A DNA stretch of 64,000 bases from Algoriphagus aestuarii (GTDB taxonomy: Bacteria; Bacteroidota; Bacteroidia; Cytophagales; Cyclobacteriaceae): contig JAFIDK010000001.1 in the NCBI GenBank assembly GCA_017051695.1, forward strand, positions 62,001-126,000, in the 5' to 3' direction. The position numbers were made by a program, and so were the translations under genes. Under the pieces are notes generated by a model, which ran no database searches, was not told where the DNA came from, and saw only the letters and a program-made list of their open reading frames with translations. Positions 1-8,874 of the stretch are shown in pieces. The first letter of the stretch is position 1. Each line of letters opens with the position of its first letter.

Positions 1-34
1 AGACAGAAGATCTAAAGTAGAATTCATGGGAGTA

Positions 35-308
35 AGATTTACGAAATACGAATTACGAGTTCCCCGAAAGTATTAAAATCCAACTACTATTCTGGACATT
101 TTTAAAATAGAAGAAGTAAGTTTTAAAAAAAATGTCCCGTATTTAACGGGATACGAGATTATGGAAAGTGGTAACATCGTTCTACAATAGTGAGCTTTGT
201 GAAAAACAAGTCGAATATTGGGAGTTAGCTCTTGTCAAACTTCAATATTAAAATATTCCATATTATCCATAATGCCAGAACTTCCGAGTAGCTCGTATTT
301 CGTAAATC
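35..308. repeat. Region bounded by an imperfect inverted repeat
   Basis: This stretch holds no gene that I can support. The 16-base string gatttacgaaatacga at 36-51 recurs exactly as its reverse complement at 293-308, and the match continues imperfectly on both sides (tacgag-like runs followed by a CCGAAAG/CGGAAG-like end). The roughly 240 bases between are A+T-rich and non-coding, with a hairpin near 135-151. The layout resembles a small non-autonomous element or a repeated intergenic palindrome, but with a single copy in view I cannot tell which. No transposase is present. Confidence 0.55.
120..151 (-). terminator. Intrinsic terminator downstream of the histidine kinase
   Basis: On the minus strand a 6-bp stem (TCCCGT at 151-146 pairing with ACGGGA at 140-135, loop TAAAT) is followed, after CAT, by a run of eight T. 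It lies about 170 bases past the stop codon of the histidine kinase gene, so it could end that transcript, although it sits inside the inverted-repeat element. Confidence 0.5.
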
Positions 309-320
309 GTACTTCTAACT

Positions 321-1556
321 TTAATATTCAAGGATTCCTTCGGTGATAAACTGTGAGGCTCCCTCTATGCTACAATGCAGCACAATCCTAAAAGTCGTTC
401 CCACTCCTACTTCAGATTGCTTCACAAAGATTTTTCCTCCATGGTAGCCTTCAATGATTCTTTTAGCCAAAGTCAAGCCTAGCCCCCAGCCTCTTTGACG
501 GGTAGAAAAACCTGGGTTAAAAACTTTGCGATACATCTTTTTTTCCATGCCTTTTCCAGTATCCGTGATATCTATAATCACAAATTTCTCCGAGTCCTGT
601 ATCACATCAATGGTGATCGAACCTTTCCCCTTCATGGCATCCACGGCATTTTTACAGATGTTTTCTATGACCCATTCAAACAGGGGTTTATTCATCATCG
701 CCTCCAAATCTCGGGAATCGGAATTGATCGTCAGATCTACTTTGGTAGAAATCCTGGGTCTTAAATAATTCACCGTTTCTTCCAGACTATAATAAAGATT
801 GCCTGGCTGAATCACCGGCTTACTTCCGATGCTACTGAACCGCTCAGTGACCATTCTGAGCTTGACCACATCTTTGTCCATCTCTGTGATGATTTCTTTG
901 TTTTCTTCCCAAACTGGGGAATTTCGCAAATAATCTATCCAGGCCATGAGAGATGCAATCGGTGTTCCCAACTGATGAGCTGTCTCTTTGGTCAATCCAG
1001 CCCAAACCCGGTTTTGTTCAGAAATCTTGCTTTGGTTAAAAAGTGTATAAGCCAAGACGCCAAACAATAATATCACGGCCAATTGCACGTATGGATAATA
1101 TTTCAAGTTGGTAAGAAGCTCTGAGTTGCGATAATAAACGTGGATATCAGCCTCTCGCAATAAAATCGGCTCATATTCATCCTGCATTTCAGCTAATTCC
1201 AAAGTCAGCGTTTTTACAGAATCAGAACTACTGGCATTTGCTTTAAAAGTAATATTTCTGAATTCTATAGGTTCGCCAGAAGCATCCACCATGATAATGG
1301 GGATCGAATAATTCTGCTGGATGATTTCCTGATTGATAAACGTGAGGTTTTCGGCAGTGGTGGCAGCATATTCCAAAGCTGCAGAAAGCAATTCAATTTG
1401 TCTTCTTTCCCTTTCCCTAAGTTCCTCCACCAGAACATTGGTATAAAAAATTGACCCGCCACCAATCACAATGGACACAAGGATTACCAGCCATTTGACT
1501 TGCTTCCTGTTTTTATAAAGGTCTAAGGTGGTAAGATCTTGAAAACGGTTTTTCAT
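321..1556 (-). CDS. Membrane-bound sensor histidine kinase (orphan)
   Basis: This 411-residue protein is a two-component sensor kinase. Membrane segments lie at about residues 21-40 and 153-173 and enclose a periplasmic sensor region of about 110 residues with no recognised domain. No HAMP domain is obvious after the second segment. The phospho-acceptor is His194 in KETAHQLGTPIASL. The ATPase domain shows an N box (ENICKNAVDAM, about 299-308), DTGKGM (332-337) and GWGLGLTLAKRI (356-367). No response regulator lies next to it in the window, so its partner must be encoded elsewhere, or beyond the left edge. The stimulus cannot be inferred. The gene is transcribed away from dps, which is divergent. 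Confidence 0.9.
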   Translation of the reverse strand: MKNRFQDLTTLDLYKNRKQVKWLVILVSIVIGGGSIFYTNVLVEELRERERRQIELLSAALEYAATTAENLTFINQEIIQQNYSIPIIMVDASGEPIEFRNITFKANASSSDSVKTLTLELAEMQDEYEPILLREADIHVYYRNSELLTNLKYYPYVQLAVILLFGVLAYTLFNQSKISEQNRVWAGLTKETAHQLGTPIASLMAWIDYLRNSPVWEENKEIITEMDKDVVKLRMVTERFSSIGSKPVIQPGNLYYSLEETVNYLRPRISTKVDLTINSDSRDLEAMMNKPLFEWVIENICKNAVDAMKGKGSITIDVIQDSEKFVIIDITDTGKGMEKKMYRKVFNPGFSTRQRGWGLGLTLAKRIIEGYHGGKIFVKQSEVGVGTTFRIVLHCSIEGASQFITEGILEY

Positions 1557-1700
1557 GAATGTGATTGGGGTACTATATGGTACAAACTGATCAAATCGAT
1601 AGATCGTATAACTAGCCTATAGAAATTTTCAGTTGGCTTTGTTAAGCCTCTATTCGTAAATTTAAACTTTAATTAATCAGGGCAAAACAACGTATCAGAT

Positions 1701-2171
1701 ATGAAAACGAACGAAATTGGTTTAGAAGTAAAAGAAAGTAAAATCTTGGTGGAAAAGCTAAATGAATTATTGGCCAACTACGAAGTTTATTATCAAAACC
1801 TAAGAAACTTTCATTGGAATGTAAGTGGTCCAAATTTCTTTGAGCTGCATGCGAAATTCGAGGAACTATACAATGAAGCAAATGCAAGTATTGATGAAGT
1901 AGCTGAAAGAATTTTGACCTTAGGAGCAAGACCACTTTCTTCTTTTGCAGAATATTTAGAAACTTCTAAAATCCAGGAAGCAAAAGAAGTAAAAGAACCA
2001 ACAAAGATGGTAGAGACAGTCAAGAGTAATCTTCAGACGCTGTTACAACTGGAAAGAGAGACTTTGGAAGCTGCCGGTGAGTCAAATGATGAGGGGACAT
2101 CCTCATTAATGAGTGATTATATCACCGCAAAAGAAAAAGTAATCTGGATGCTATCTGCGTATTTGAGATAA
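1701..2171 (+). CDS. dps: Dps-family DNA-binding ferritin-like protein
   Basis: This 156-residue protein has the length and fold signature of Dps, which stores iron as ferric oxide and protects DNA under starvation or oxidative stress in the cytoplasm. The ferroxidase-site region is visible as NFHWNVSGPNFFELHAKFEE (about residues 37-56), followed by the conserved acidic helix ASIDEVAERI. It is a single gene, divergent from the histidine kinase and followed by a hairpin at 2241-2265. The ATG has no Shine-Dalgarno sequence, as is normal in this phylum. No regulator site that I can identify lies upstream. Confidence 0.93.
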   Translation: MKTNEIGLEVKESKILVEKLNELLANYEVYYQNLRNFHWNVSGPNFFELHAKFEELYNEANASIDEVAERILTLGARPLSSFAEYLETSKIQEAKEVKEPTKMVETVKSNLQTLLQLERETLEAAGESNDEGTSSLMSDYITAKEKVIWMLSAYLR

Positions 2172-2240
2172 ATAAAACAGAATAAGAACTTCCAACTTAT
2201 AGGAAGTTATATACTTAAGAAATATAATTCATAAAATAAA

Positions 2241-2265
2241 GAAGTCCGATACAACCTCGGGCTTC
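2241..2265. terminator. Hairpin between dps and the ABC permease
   Basis: GAAGTCCGA (2241-2249) pairs with TCGGGCTTC (2257-2265), nine base pairs including one G-T, with a 7-base loop. The genes on both sides converge here. The minus-strand tail (TTTATTTT) is more T-rich than the plus-strand tail, so it may work for both genes, and better for the permease. Confidence 0.6.
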
Positions 2266-2270
2266 TTCAT

Positions 2271-3581
2271 TTATTGACTGGTTCTGATCCATTTCCAAAG
2301 TGTCTTATAAGAAGGTTTGGTGCCATGCATCAAAATTCCAATTCTATAGATTTTACCAGCCATCCAAGTGGTAAAAAGGAAACCTGCGATTAACAAAGAC
2401 ATGGAAAGTACCAAATCTGTCCAAGGAACTCCGTAGCTGACTCTGCCCATCATAGCAATAGGTGAAGTCAATGGAATGATGGAAAGCCAGAAAGAAGCCG
2501 AACTATTCGGATCATTTAAAACAAAGACAAATAAGCCCATGTAAGCCGCGATCAAAGGAATGGTCACTGGAAACATAAATTGTTGGGCTTCAGAAGGGGC
2601 TTCTACCGCTGAACCAATGGCTGCAAACATAGCTCCGTAAAGTAAATATCCGCCGAGGAAATAAAACAAAAAGCTCAAAACCAATCCCAGAAAATTAATC
2701 CCGGAAATAACCTGCATGATTTCCGCGACATTTCCTGTTTGAGGAATGCTTCCCGCCAATTCAGGATTTGCCAGTTCCATGGCTGTTTGTTGTGGCATCT
2801 GCATCCCCAAATACCCCATCACAAATGTGGTCAACGTACCGATCAGAACTACCCAAATCAGGAATTGTGTCAATCCAACAGCCCCAATACCCACGATTTT
2901 GCCAAGCATTAGCTGGAAAGGCTTCAGGGATGAAACCAAAATCTCTACTATTCTACTGGATTTCTCCTCGATTACTCCCTGCATGATCTGGTTACCATAC
3001 ACGAATATAAATATGTAAATCAAAATCCCTGTCAAAAAGCCCAGAGCATAGTTTACCGTGGCGTCATTGACAGTTTCTTTTCCTTTTTCATCCAGGGTAA
3101 TGGAACGTATTCCCACATTGGTCCTTACTTCATTGATGATTTTAGGATCTATACCACTTTCGAAAAGGCGCTGTTCCTCGATCTTTTTCCTTAAGTTATT
3201 TTCCAGGTAAGAAATCAGACTCATACTTGGGTTTTCTTCTCCGTAGAAAACTATTCCCTCAGGATCTTCTAGGTTAAATTCAGGAATGTATAAAAACCCG
3301 TACCGATCTCCCTCCTGCACCATTTTTTTTGCATCCTCTTTATCAGTGTTTGAAAATGAAAAAGCGTATTGCTCCGAGCTTTCGAGGAAAAACATCTTGT
3401 TTTCATCCACTACTTCTATGATTCTTAGCGCTTCTCCTCCTTCATCCTCCAAAGAAATCCACACAAAAATCCCCATGATTGCTGGAAAAATCAAAGGAGT
3501 GATCAAGGTGGCCAAAAGAAAAGATTTTTTCTTTACCCTTGCCAGGTACTCTCTTTGGATGACTAACCAGATTTTATCCAT
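2271..3581 (-). CDS. ABC transporter permease (NatB/ABC-2 type)
   Basis: This 436-residue integral membrane protein has the ABC-2/NatB arrangement: one N-terminal transmembrane segment (about residues 20-42), a large extracytoplasmic domain (about 43-175), and a C-terminal bundle of about five hydrophobic segments. The stretch YGNQIMQGVIEEKSSRIVEI is typical of NatB-like permeases. Its start overlaps the end of the ATPase gene by 8 bases, so the two are translationally coupled and form one exporter. NatAB was first described as a Na+ exporter, but homologues with other or unknown substrates are common, so the substrate is not assigned. Confidence 0.9.
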   Translation of the reverse strand: MDKIWLVIQREYLARVKKKSFLLATLITPLIFPAIMGIFVWISLEDEGGEALRIIEVVDENKMFFLESSEQYAFSFSNTDKEDAKKMVQEGDRYGFLYIPEFNLEDPEGIVFYGEENPSMSLISYLENNLRKKIEEQRLFESGIDPKIINEVRTNVGIRSITLDEKGKETVNDATVNYALGFLTGILIYIFIFVYGNQIMQGVIEEKSSRIVEILVSSLKPFQLMLGKIVGIGAVGLTQFLIWVVLIGTLTTFVMGYLGMQMPQQTAMELANPELAGSIPQTGNVAEIMQVISGINFLGLVLSFLFYFLGGYLLYGAMFAAIGSAVEAPSEAQQFMFPVTIPLIAAYMGLFVFVLNDPNSSASFWLSIIPLTSPIAMMGRVSYGVPWTDLVLSMSLLIAGFLFTTWMAGKIYRIGILMHGTKPSYKTLWKWIRTSQ

Positions 3582-4467
3582 GTTGTGTTGCTTTTACCTG
3601 ATGAATAAAAATCTCTTCCATACTAGGGACTACTTCCTGAAACTGGCTGACTTGCCCGTATTGCATCAATTCTGACAAGAGTTCGTTGGGAGTTTTCCCG
3701 CTTAATGGCAACGTAAAATGATAGACTCCCTCATCCTCTTTCGCAATCCATTCACGTGGAAGCAACTCTTTCAATGCCCTCAATGATATCTTATAAACCT
3801 CAGGCCTAAAACTCTTCTTTACCTCCTTGATGGTTCCATCCAGGATCTTTTTTGATCGGTTGATCATCGCTACCTGGTCACAAAGCAGTTCGACAGATTC
3901 CATTCTGTGTGTACTCAAAATGACCGTTGTTCCTTTCTCCTTCAATTCCAGAATTTCATTTTTGATCAATTCCGCATTGACAGGATCAAAACCGGAAAAA
4001 GGCTCGTCTAGAATCAACAGGGATGGCTCATGAATAATCGTGGAAATAAACTGGACTTTCTGGGCCATTCCTTTCGAAAGGTCTTCAATCTTCTTTTCTT
4101 TCCAGGAACTGATCTCTAACTTATCCAACCAGAAATTGATTTTGGATTTTGCATCTGTATGACTGAGCCCTTTTAGCCTGGCAAAATAGATCAACTGATC
4201 CCAGACTTTCATCTTTTTATAAAGCCCTCTTTCCTCTGGGAGGTAACCTATTTTGGAAATATGAGAAGGATTCAAAAGTTCTTTATCGATTAAAATCTCC
4301 CCGGTATCACCTTCGATGATCTGGTTTATTATCCGTATAAGAGTGGTTTTACCTGCGCCATTGGGCCCAAGAAGCCCAAAAATCACTCCTTTGGGCACAT
4401 GGAGATCTATGTCACTCAGTGCCTTATTGGGACCGTAAGATTTATTGAGATTTTTTATCTGAAGCAT
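3574..4467 (-). CDS. ABC transporter ATP-binding protein (NatA-like)
   Basis: This 297-residue nucleotide-binding subunit has a Walker A motif GPNGAGKT (34-41), a signature LSKGMAQK (130-137), and a Walker B LLILDEP (150-156) followed by the D-loop FSGFDP and a switch histidine in LSTHRM. The roughly 85 residues after the core form the C-terminal extension seen in NatA-like subunits. It is immediately upstream of, and overlaps, the cognate permease. ATP hydrolysis would drive export by the pair at the inner membrane. Confidence 0.93.
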   Translation of the reverse strand: MLQIKNLNKSYGPNKALSDIDLHVPKGVIFGLLGPNGAGKTTLIRIINQIIEGDTGEILIDKELLNPSHISKIGYLPEERGLYKKMKVWDQLIYFARLKGLSHTDAKSKINFWLDKLEISSWKEKKIEDLSKGMAQKVQFISTIIHEPSLLILDEPFSGFDPVNAELIKNEILELKEKGTTVILSTHRMESVELLCDQVAMINRSKKILDGTIKEVKKSFRPEVYKISLRALKELLPREWIAKEDEGVYHFTLPLSGKTPNELLSELMQYGQVSQFQEVVPSMEEIFIHQVKATQHG

Positions 4468-4481
4468 AAAGCTTGAAAAAA

Positions 4482-5369
4482 CTATTCTATCGTTAAAGAT
4501 CCAACACCCACATCCAAAATCAGTTCAAGCAATCTTGGATCGGATTCGCTAAAACCCTTGGTAATATAAGTGTGTTCATCGATAGATTTCAGGTATTTAG
4601 GAAGAGTGGTTCTACACATGGCAGTTGTTTTCACCCTCACTTTAATAGGATAGCTCTCATCAGGTAGATTTAAACGAAGTGAACCTGCTCCCACTGCGGC
4701 GATGACTTGACATTTATTAGCCATGGCATCAGAGAAGGACAAGTCCAAAGAACCGTAATTCACTTCGAATATCATTTTGGAAGCATTTGAAAAATTCACG
4801 TCTACCAATTCCACTGTCCCCATATTCAAGGTAACCAAAAGGGTATCCATAGTTACTTGATTTGGTTGTTTGGAGCCATAATGAATCAATACGTCTGCAC
4901 TGGCACTATGAACCTTCAGTTTGCTGATAGGAAGCTGAGCTAGATCGATTTCTGTCTTCCCCATTCCCAAGTTAAAATCCAGGTTATACAGGTAGTTCGA
5001 AGCCAAACCCAAATCCCAGGTATGGTCAAAATCAGAATCACTTCCTGAGAATATTTTTGACGTAATACTTTTGCCCAGATTATCCGCTTCGACATTTTTA
5101 TGGGTCAAGGAAGATTCTAGGACATTATTTCTGATCTCATGGGAAAATACCGGCAAAATGTTGGTTTTCTGAAGATGACCATGGATATAAATAGGCTCCA
5201 TGGACCTGATCCTCTTGACCAAAGTGGTACTCTTATAGGATGAAAATACGAGATGAACCATTTCAAAACCGGTTTTCTCACTGGCCTTGAACTCTTTAAC
5301 AAGCTGTGCCTTACTCACACCTACACATCCAAAGATTCCCAGAAATAGTAGACACAATTTTCTAAGCAT
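4482..5369 (-). CDS. Secreted protein of unknown function, repetitive beta type
   Basis: This 295-residue protein starts with a clear signal peptide (MLRKLCLLFLGIFGCVGVSKA then Q). The mature part alternates short beta-prone stretches, with phrases such as SADVLIHYGS, NMGTVELVDVNFSN and VGAGSLRLNLPDESY. This resembles the DUF4097/DUF2807-like putative auto-adhesin beta-helix proteins, but I hold that comparison loosely. The gene lies 14 bases upstream of the ABC ATPase gene on the same strand and is probably cotranscribed with it. It could therefore be a periplasmic partner of the exporter, which is inference from spacing only. Confidence 0.7.
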   Translation of the reverse strand: MLRKLCLLFLGIFGCVGVSKAQLVKEFKASEKTGFEMVHLVFSSYKSTTLVKRIRSMEPIYIHGHLQKTNILPVFSHEIRNNVLESSLTHKNVEADNLGKSITSKIFSGSDSDFDHTWDLGLASNYLYNLDFNLGMGKTEIDLAQLPISKLKVHSASADVLIHYGSKQPNQVTMDTLLVTLNMGTVELVDVNFSNASKMIFEVNYGSLDLSFSDAMANKCQVIAAVGAGSLRLNLPDESYPIKVRVKTTAMCRTTLPKYLKSIDEHTYITKGFSESDPRLLELILDVGVGSLTIE

Positions 5370-5412
5370 ACCGTTAGGTTACGAGGCGACTTTAAAAAGG
5401 TTTTTTAAAAAT

Positions 5413-5441
5413 ATAAAAAAAGCCAGAATTGCTTCTGGCTA
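5413..5441 (-). terminator. Terminator after dnaJ
   Basis: AGCCAGAA (5421-5428) and TTCTGGCT (5433-5440) form a perfect 8-bp stem with a 4-base loop. On the minus strand it is followed by a run of seven T. It lies just past the dnaJ stop codon and separates the chaperone genes from the secreted protein and ABC genes. Confidence 0.85.
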
Positions 5442-5450
5442 ATTTTATTT

Positions 5451-6563
5451 TTAGAAAAACTCCTTCATTTTATCAAAAAATGATTTGTCGGATTTTCCAG
5501 GATCCGGTTTGAAATTCTCCGAATCACGAAGGGCTTCCAAAGTCTCTTTTTCATCTTTGGATAATTGGGTAGGGGTCCAGACATTGACCATGATCAATTG
5601 ATCACCTTTACTATATCCATTGATGTCTTTGATTCCTTTTCCTTTTAGTCGAAGCATTTTACCGCTTTGGGTGCCCGGTTCAACTTTAATTTTGACTTTC
5701 CCATCAATGGTTGGAACTTCAATAGAAGATCCTAAAGCGGCATCTACAAATGAGATAAATAAATCATAAATGACATTATTCCCATCTCGCTGAAGCACCT
5801 GATCTTCAATCTCTTCAATCACAATGAGTAAATCTCCTGCAATTCCGCCCGGAATTTCATTCCCTTTACCTGACATGCTTAATTGCATTCCTTCCGCAAC
5901 ACCACCTGGAATATTGATTGAAATCACTTCCTCTTTGATGATCAAACCTCTTGCATCAGCATCTGCAGGTTTTTTATCGACAATCTGGCCACTGCCACCA
6001 CAGACTGCACAAGTACTTGCTGAAACCATTTGGCCAAGCATGGTATTGACTACTTTCTTTATTTGACCTGTTCCCTGACAAGTAGAACAGCTTTTGAAAG
6101 TTACTCCTGGTGCTACAACATGCCTTTTAACTTTGATTTTCTTCTCCACCCCGTTAGCTACTTCTGCTAGGTTGAGCTTCAATTTGACACGGAGATTCGT
6201 GCCTTTTTTAGTTCTTCGGCCTCCACCACCTCCAGCTCCCCCGAAAAAGGAACCAAAGCCTCCACCTCCGAAAATATCTCCGAATTGAGAGAAGATGTCT
6301 TCCATGTTCATTCCACCGCCACCGAAGCCACCGTTTCCTGAAACACCCTGATGACCAAATTGGTCATAGCGCTGACGTTTCTCTTGGTTGCTTAAGACTT
6401 CGTAAGCCTCTGCTGCCTCTTTAAACTTATCTTCTGCTTCGGGATTATCCGGGTTTTTATCCGGGTGATATTTAATCGCCAGTTTACGGTAGGCCTTTTT
6501 TATTTCATCGGCAGAAGCCGACTTTGACACACCTAATACTTCGTAATAATCTCTTTTTGCCAT
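5451..6563 (-). CDS. dnaJ: Chaperone DnaJ with a shortened zinc-binding region
   Basis: This 370-residue Hsp40 co-chaperone stimulates the ATPase of DnaK and delivers unfolded clients. The J domain occupies residues 1-70 with HPD at 33-35. A glycine/phenylalanine-rich linker covers about 77-116, and the C-terminal substrate domains run from about 122 to the end. Only two CXXCXGXG motifs are present (CSTCQGTG at 159-166 and CAVCGGSG at 185-192), enough for a single zinc site, whereas classical DnaJ has four motifs and two sites. The reading frame between them is intact and the rest aligns in spirit with DnaJ, so this looks like a lineage variant rather than damage. It follows grpE by 6 bases and must be cotranscribed with it. 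Confidence 0.96.
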   Translation of the reverse strand: MAKRDYYEVLGVSKSASADEIKKAYRKLAIKYHPDKNPDNPEAEDKFKEAAEAYEVLSNQEKRQRYDQFGHQGVSGNGGFGGGGMNMEDIFSQFGDIFGGGGFGSFFGGAGGGGGRRTKKGTNLRVKLKLNLAEVANGVEKKIKVKRHVVAPGVTFKSCSTCQGTGQIKKVVNTMLGQMVSASTCAVCGGSGQIVDKKPADADARGLIIKEEVISINIPGGVAEGMQLSMSGKGNEIPGGIAGDLLIVIEEIEDQVLQRDGNNVIYDLFISFVDAALGSSIEVPTIDGKVKIKVEPGTQSGKMLRLKGKGIKDINGYSKGDQLIMVNVWTPTQLSKDEKETLEALRDSENFKPDPGKSDKSFFDKMKEFF

Positions 6564-6569
6564 AATATT

Positions 6570-7142
6570 TTAAGCTCCAGTTACCACTTTGGCGTAGCGA
6601 ACTACTTTTTCACCAAGGGTATATCCTTTTTCCACTACATCGATTACTTTCCCTTTCAGGTCTTCACTAGGAGCAGGAATCTGAGTAATAGCCTCTTGCG
6701 TATCTGCATCAAATGGCTTCCCTATTAAATCGTCCATTGATTTCAACCCCTTGCTTTCCAGTATTCTTAACAGTTTATTGAAAATCAAAAGATTCCCTTC
6801 TCGCTCCTTTGAGCCTTCTTCTTGGCTCTCGCTTACTTTAAATGCTCTTTCAAAATCATCCACAACCGGAATCAAATCTCTCAACACGTCCTCTGAGGCA
6901 GTCGAAATCAAATCTAATCGCTCTTTGGAAGTCCTTTTTCTGAAATTTTCAAAATCGGAGTATAATCTCAAATATTTATCTTTCAAGTCCGCAACTTCTG
7001 CAGCCAATTTCTCTTCAATGGAAACTTCCTCTACACTTTCTTTGGATGATTCTTCCTTTGTTTCTTTTGCATCTGGAGTTTCCTTCACTAACTGCTCCTC
7101 TTCTTGATCAAAATCCTTTTCCACTTGTTCTTTATTTTTCAT
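6570..7142 (-). CDS. grpE: Nucleotide exchange factor GrpE
   Basis: The 190-residue protein releases ADP from DnaK. It has an acidic, low-complexity N-terminus (about residues 1-55, rich in E and K), a long coiled-coil helix around LKDKYLRLYSDFENFRKRTS, and the C-terminal beta domain ending in GYTLGEKVVRYAKVVTGA, a typical GrpE signature. I chose the ATG at 7142 (MKNKEQVEKDF) over an upstream in-frame start at 7217, because the 25 extra residues are unlike GrpE and would reach to within 2 bases of obg. It is followed directly by dnaJ. No CIRCE element or other heat-shock operator is visible upstream. Confidence 0.94.
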   Translation of the reverse strand: MKNKEQVEKDFDQEEEQLVKETPDAKETKEESSKESVEEVSIEEKLAAEVADLKDKYLRLYSDFENFRKRTSKERLDLISTASEDVLRDLIPVVDDFERAFKVSESQEEGSKEREGNLLIFNKLLRILESKGLKSMDDLIGKPFDADTQEAITQIPAPSEDLKGKVIDVVEKGYTLGEKVVRYAKVVTGA

Positions 7143-7218
7143 AATAAACTTTGCAATAGTTGGCCTCAGCCATTTTACAATTAGTTTGCCAGCCTGCATA
7201 AACTGACAATCTGACACT

Positions 7219-8214
7219 TTAATCTTGGTGGATTGCCTGCCAAATCAAATCCTTCAATTTATCAAGGTTAAATTGACTGACAGAAGAAATAAAAACATGA
7301 GGAATGCCTTCGGGTAAATCGGATTCCATTTCTTTCATCAATTCTTCATCGAGCATATCGACTTTTGATACCGCAAGTAAGCGCTGCTTATCCAGCAATT
7401 CCGGATTGTATTTTTCTAGCTCACCTAATAAAATCGAATATTGTTCTTTTATACTTGGAGCATCTGCAGGAACCATAAAAAGCAAGATAGAATTCCTTTC
7501 AATATGCCTCAAAAACCGGATCCCCAACCCCTTTCCTTCTGCGGCACCTTCGATGATCCCAGGTATATCTGCCATGACAAAAGACTTATCTTCCCTGTAC
7601 CCAACTACCCCAAGATTTGGCACAAGTGTAGTAAAGGGATAATCTCCAATTTCAGGTTTTGCTGCTGAAATTGAGGAGAGCAGGGTGCTTTTTCCTGCAT
7701 TAGGAAAACCGACAAGTCCTACATCTGCCAGAAGTTTTAATTCAAGAATGATCCATTCTTCGATTCCTTCTTCTCCCGGCTGAGCATAATGCGGTGCCTG
7801 ATTAGTGGAGGTTTTAAAATGATCATTTCCAAGACCGCCTCTACCTCCTCTGGTCAAAATCACTTCCTGGCCATCTTCTGTTATTTCAAAGCGTTTTTCT
7901 CCGGTTTCTGCATCTTTTGCCACTGTACCTAATGGCACATCCAAAATCATATCTTTTCCATCAGCACCTTTTCTCCTTCCTCCTTCTCCTCCTTTTCCTG
8001 CATCTGCGATGACATGCTTTTTGTATTTCAGGTGAAGCAAAGTCCAGTGTTGGGAGTTGCCTCTCAAGATGATATGACCTCCGCGACCACCATCTCCTCC
8101 ATCAGGACCTCCTTTCGGGACATGCTTTTCTCTTCTGAAATGAAGAGAACCAGCTCCCCCTGCTCCAGATCGGGAACAAAATTTTACGTAGTCAATGAAA
8201 TTTGAATCAGCCAT
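7219..8214 (-). CDS. obg: Obg family GTPase (CgtA)
   Basis: This 331-residue GTPase acts in 50S ribosome assembly and stress signalling. The glycine-rich Obg fold fills the first roughly 157 residues (for example [13 protein letters not shown] and [11 protein letters not shown]). The G domain follows with P loop GFPNAGKST, the switch II motif DIPGIIEG, and SKVD as the NKxD-like element. The protein is at the short end of the family and lacks a distinct C-terminal OCT extension. It lies between adk and grpE on the same strand, separated from adk by a terminator hairpin, so it probably has its own promoter. Confidence 0.96.
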   Translation of the reverse strand: MADSNFIDYVKFCSRSGAGGAGSLHFRREKHVPKGGPDGGDGGRGGHIILRGNSQHWTLLHLKYKKHVIADAGKGGEGGRRKGADGKDMILDVPLGTVAKDAETGEKRFEITEDGQEVILTRGGRGGLGNDHFKTSTNQAPHYAQPGEEGIEEWIILELKLLADVGLVGFPNAGKSTLLSSISAAKPEIGDYPFTTLVPNLGVVGYREDKSFVMADIPGIIEGAAEGKGLGIRFLRHIERNSILLFMVPADAPSIKEQYSILLGELEKYNPELLDKQRLLAVSKVDMLDEELMKEMESDLPEGIPHVFISSVSQFNLDKLKDLIWQAIHQD

Positions 8215-8222
8215 CTTTTAAA

Positions 8223-8251
8223 ATAAAAAGGCTAAGCATAGAAGCTTAGCC
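8223..8251 (-). terminator. Terminator after adk
   Basis: GGCTAAGC (8230-8237) and GCTTAGCC (8244-8251) form a perfect 8-bp stem with a 6-base loop. On the minus strand it is followed by CTTTTTATTT. It lies between adk and obg. Confidence 0.85.
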
Positions 8252-8286
8252 AAATGTGATTTGCAAAATTAGGAAAATTAAGCCAA

Positions 8287-8859
8287 TCAGTAGCTATCAA
8301 TCACTGAAGTGATCTGATTGAATATTTCACTTATTTCTCCTACACCATTAATATTCTGTAATTTACCTTGCTTCTCATAGTAAGTCGCCACAGGGAGAGT
8401 TTCATTCAGGTACACCTGGATTCTTGTAGAAATCTTCTCGTCATCCTGATCATCTGCTCTCTGGGAGGTTTTGCCTCTTTCTTTGATCCTTTCACGAAGG
8501 ATATCCTGAGGAACATCTAGAGCTATCATTCCTGAAATCTCCAGATTGTGGTGTGAAAGCATTTCATCAAGTGCTTCTGCCTGTGCGGTGGTACGAGGAA
8601 AACCATCAAAAATAAACCCTTTGGAATCTTTTGTTTCGGAAATCTTTTCTTCGACCATTTTGATGACTACCTCATCTGGAACCAAATGGCCTTCATTCAT
8701 ATATTTTTTTGCCAAAAGTCCCAGTTCTGTTCCTTCACCTAAGTGTTTTCTGAACAAATCCCCTGTTGACAGGTGAGTTAATCCATATTGTTGGATCAAT
8801 TTTTCACTTTGAGTGCCTTTGCCCGCACCTGGAGGGCCAAATAAAACGATATTATACAT
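8287..8859 (-). CDS. adk: Adenylate kinase, short form
   Basis: This 190-residue enzyme interconverts ATP, AMP and ADP. It shows the P loop GPPGAGKGTQ (8-17), the AMP-binding region STGDLFRKH (about 32-40) and DGFPRTTAQAE (about 84-94). The LID is short (KERGKTSQRADDQDDEKIS) and has no zinc cysteines, which explains the length below the roughly 215 residues of the long form. It begins 16 bases after the stop of hpt and is probably cotranscribed with it. Confidence 0.97.
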   Translation of the reverse strand: MYNIVLFGPPGAGKGTQSEKLIQQYGLTHLSTGDLFRKHLGEGTELGLLAKKYMNEGHLVPDEVVIKMVEEKISETKDSKGFIFDGFPRTTAQAEALDEMLSHHNLEISGMIALDVPQDILRERIKERGKTSQRADDQDDEKISTRIQVYLNETLPVATYYEKQGKLQNINGVGEISEIFNQITSVIDSY

Positions 8860-8874
8860 TCCTGATCTTATTAT

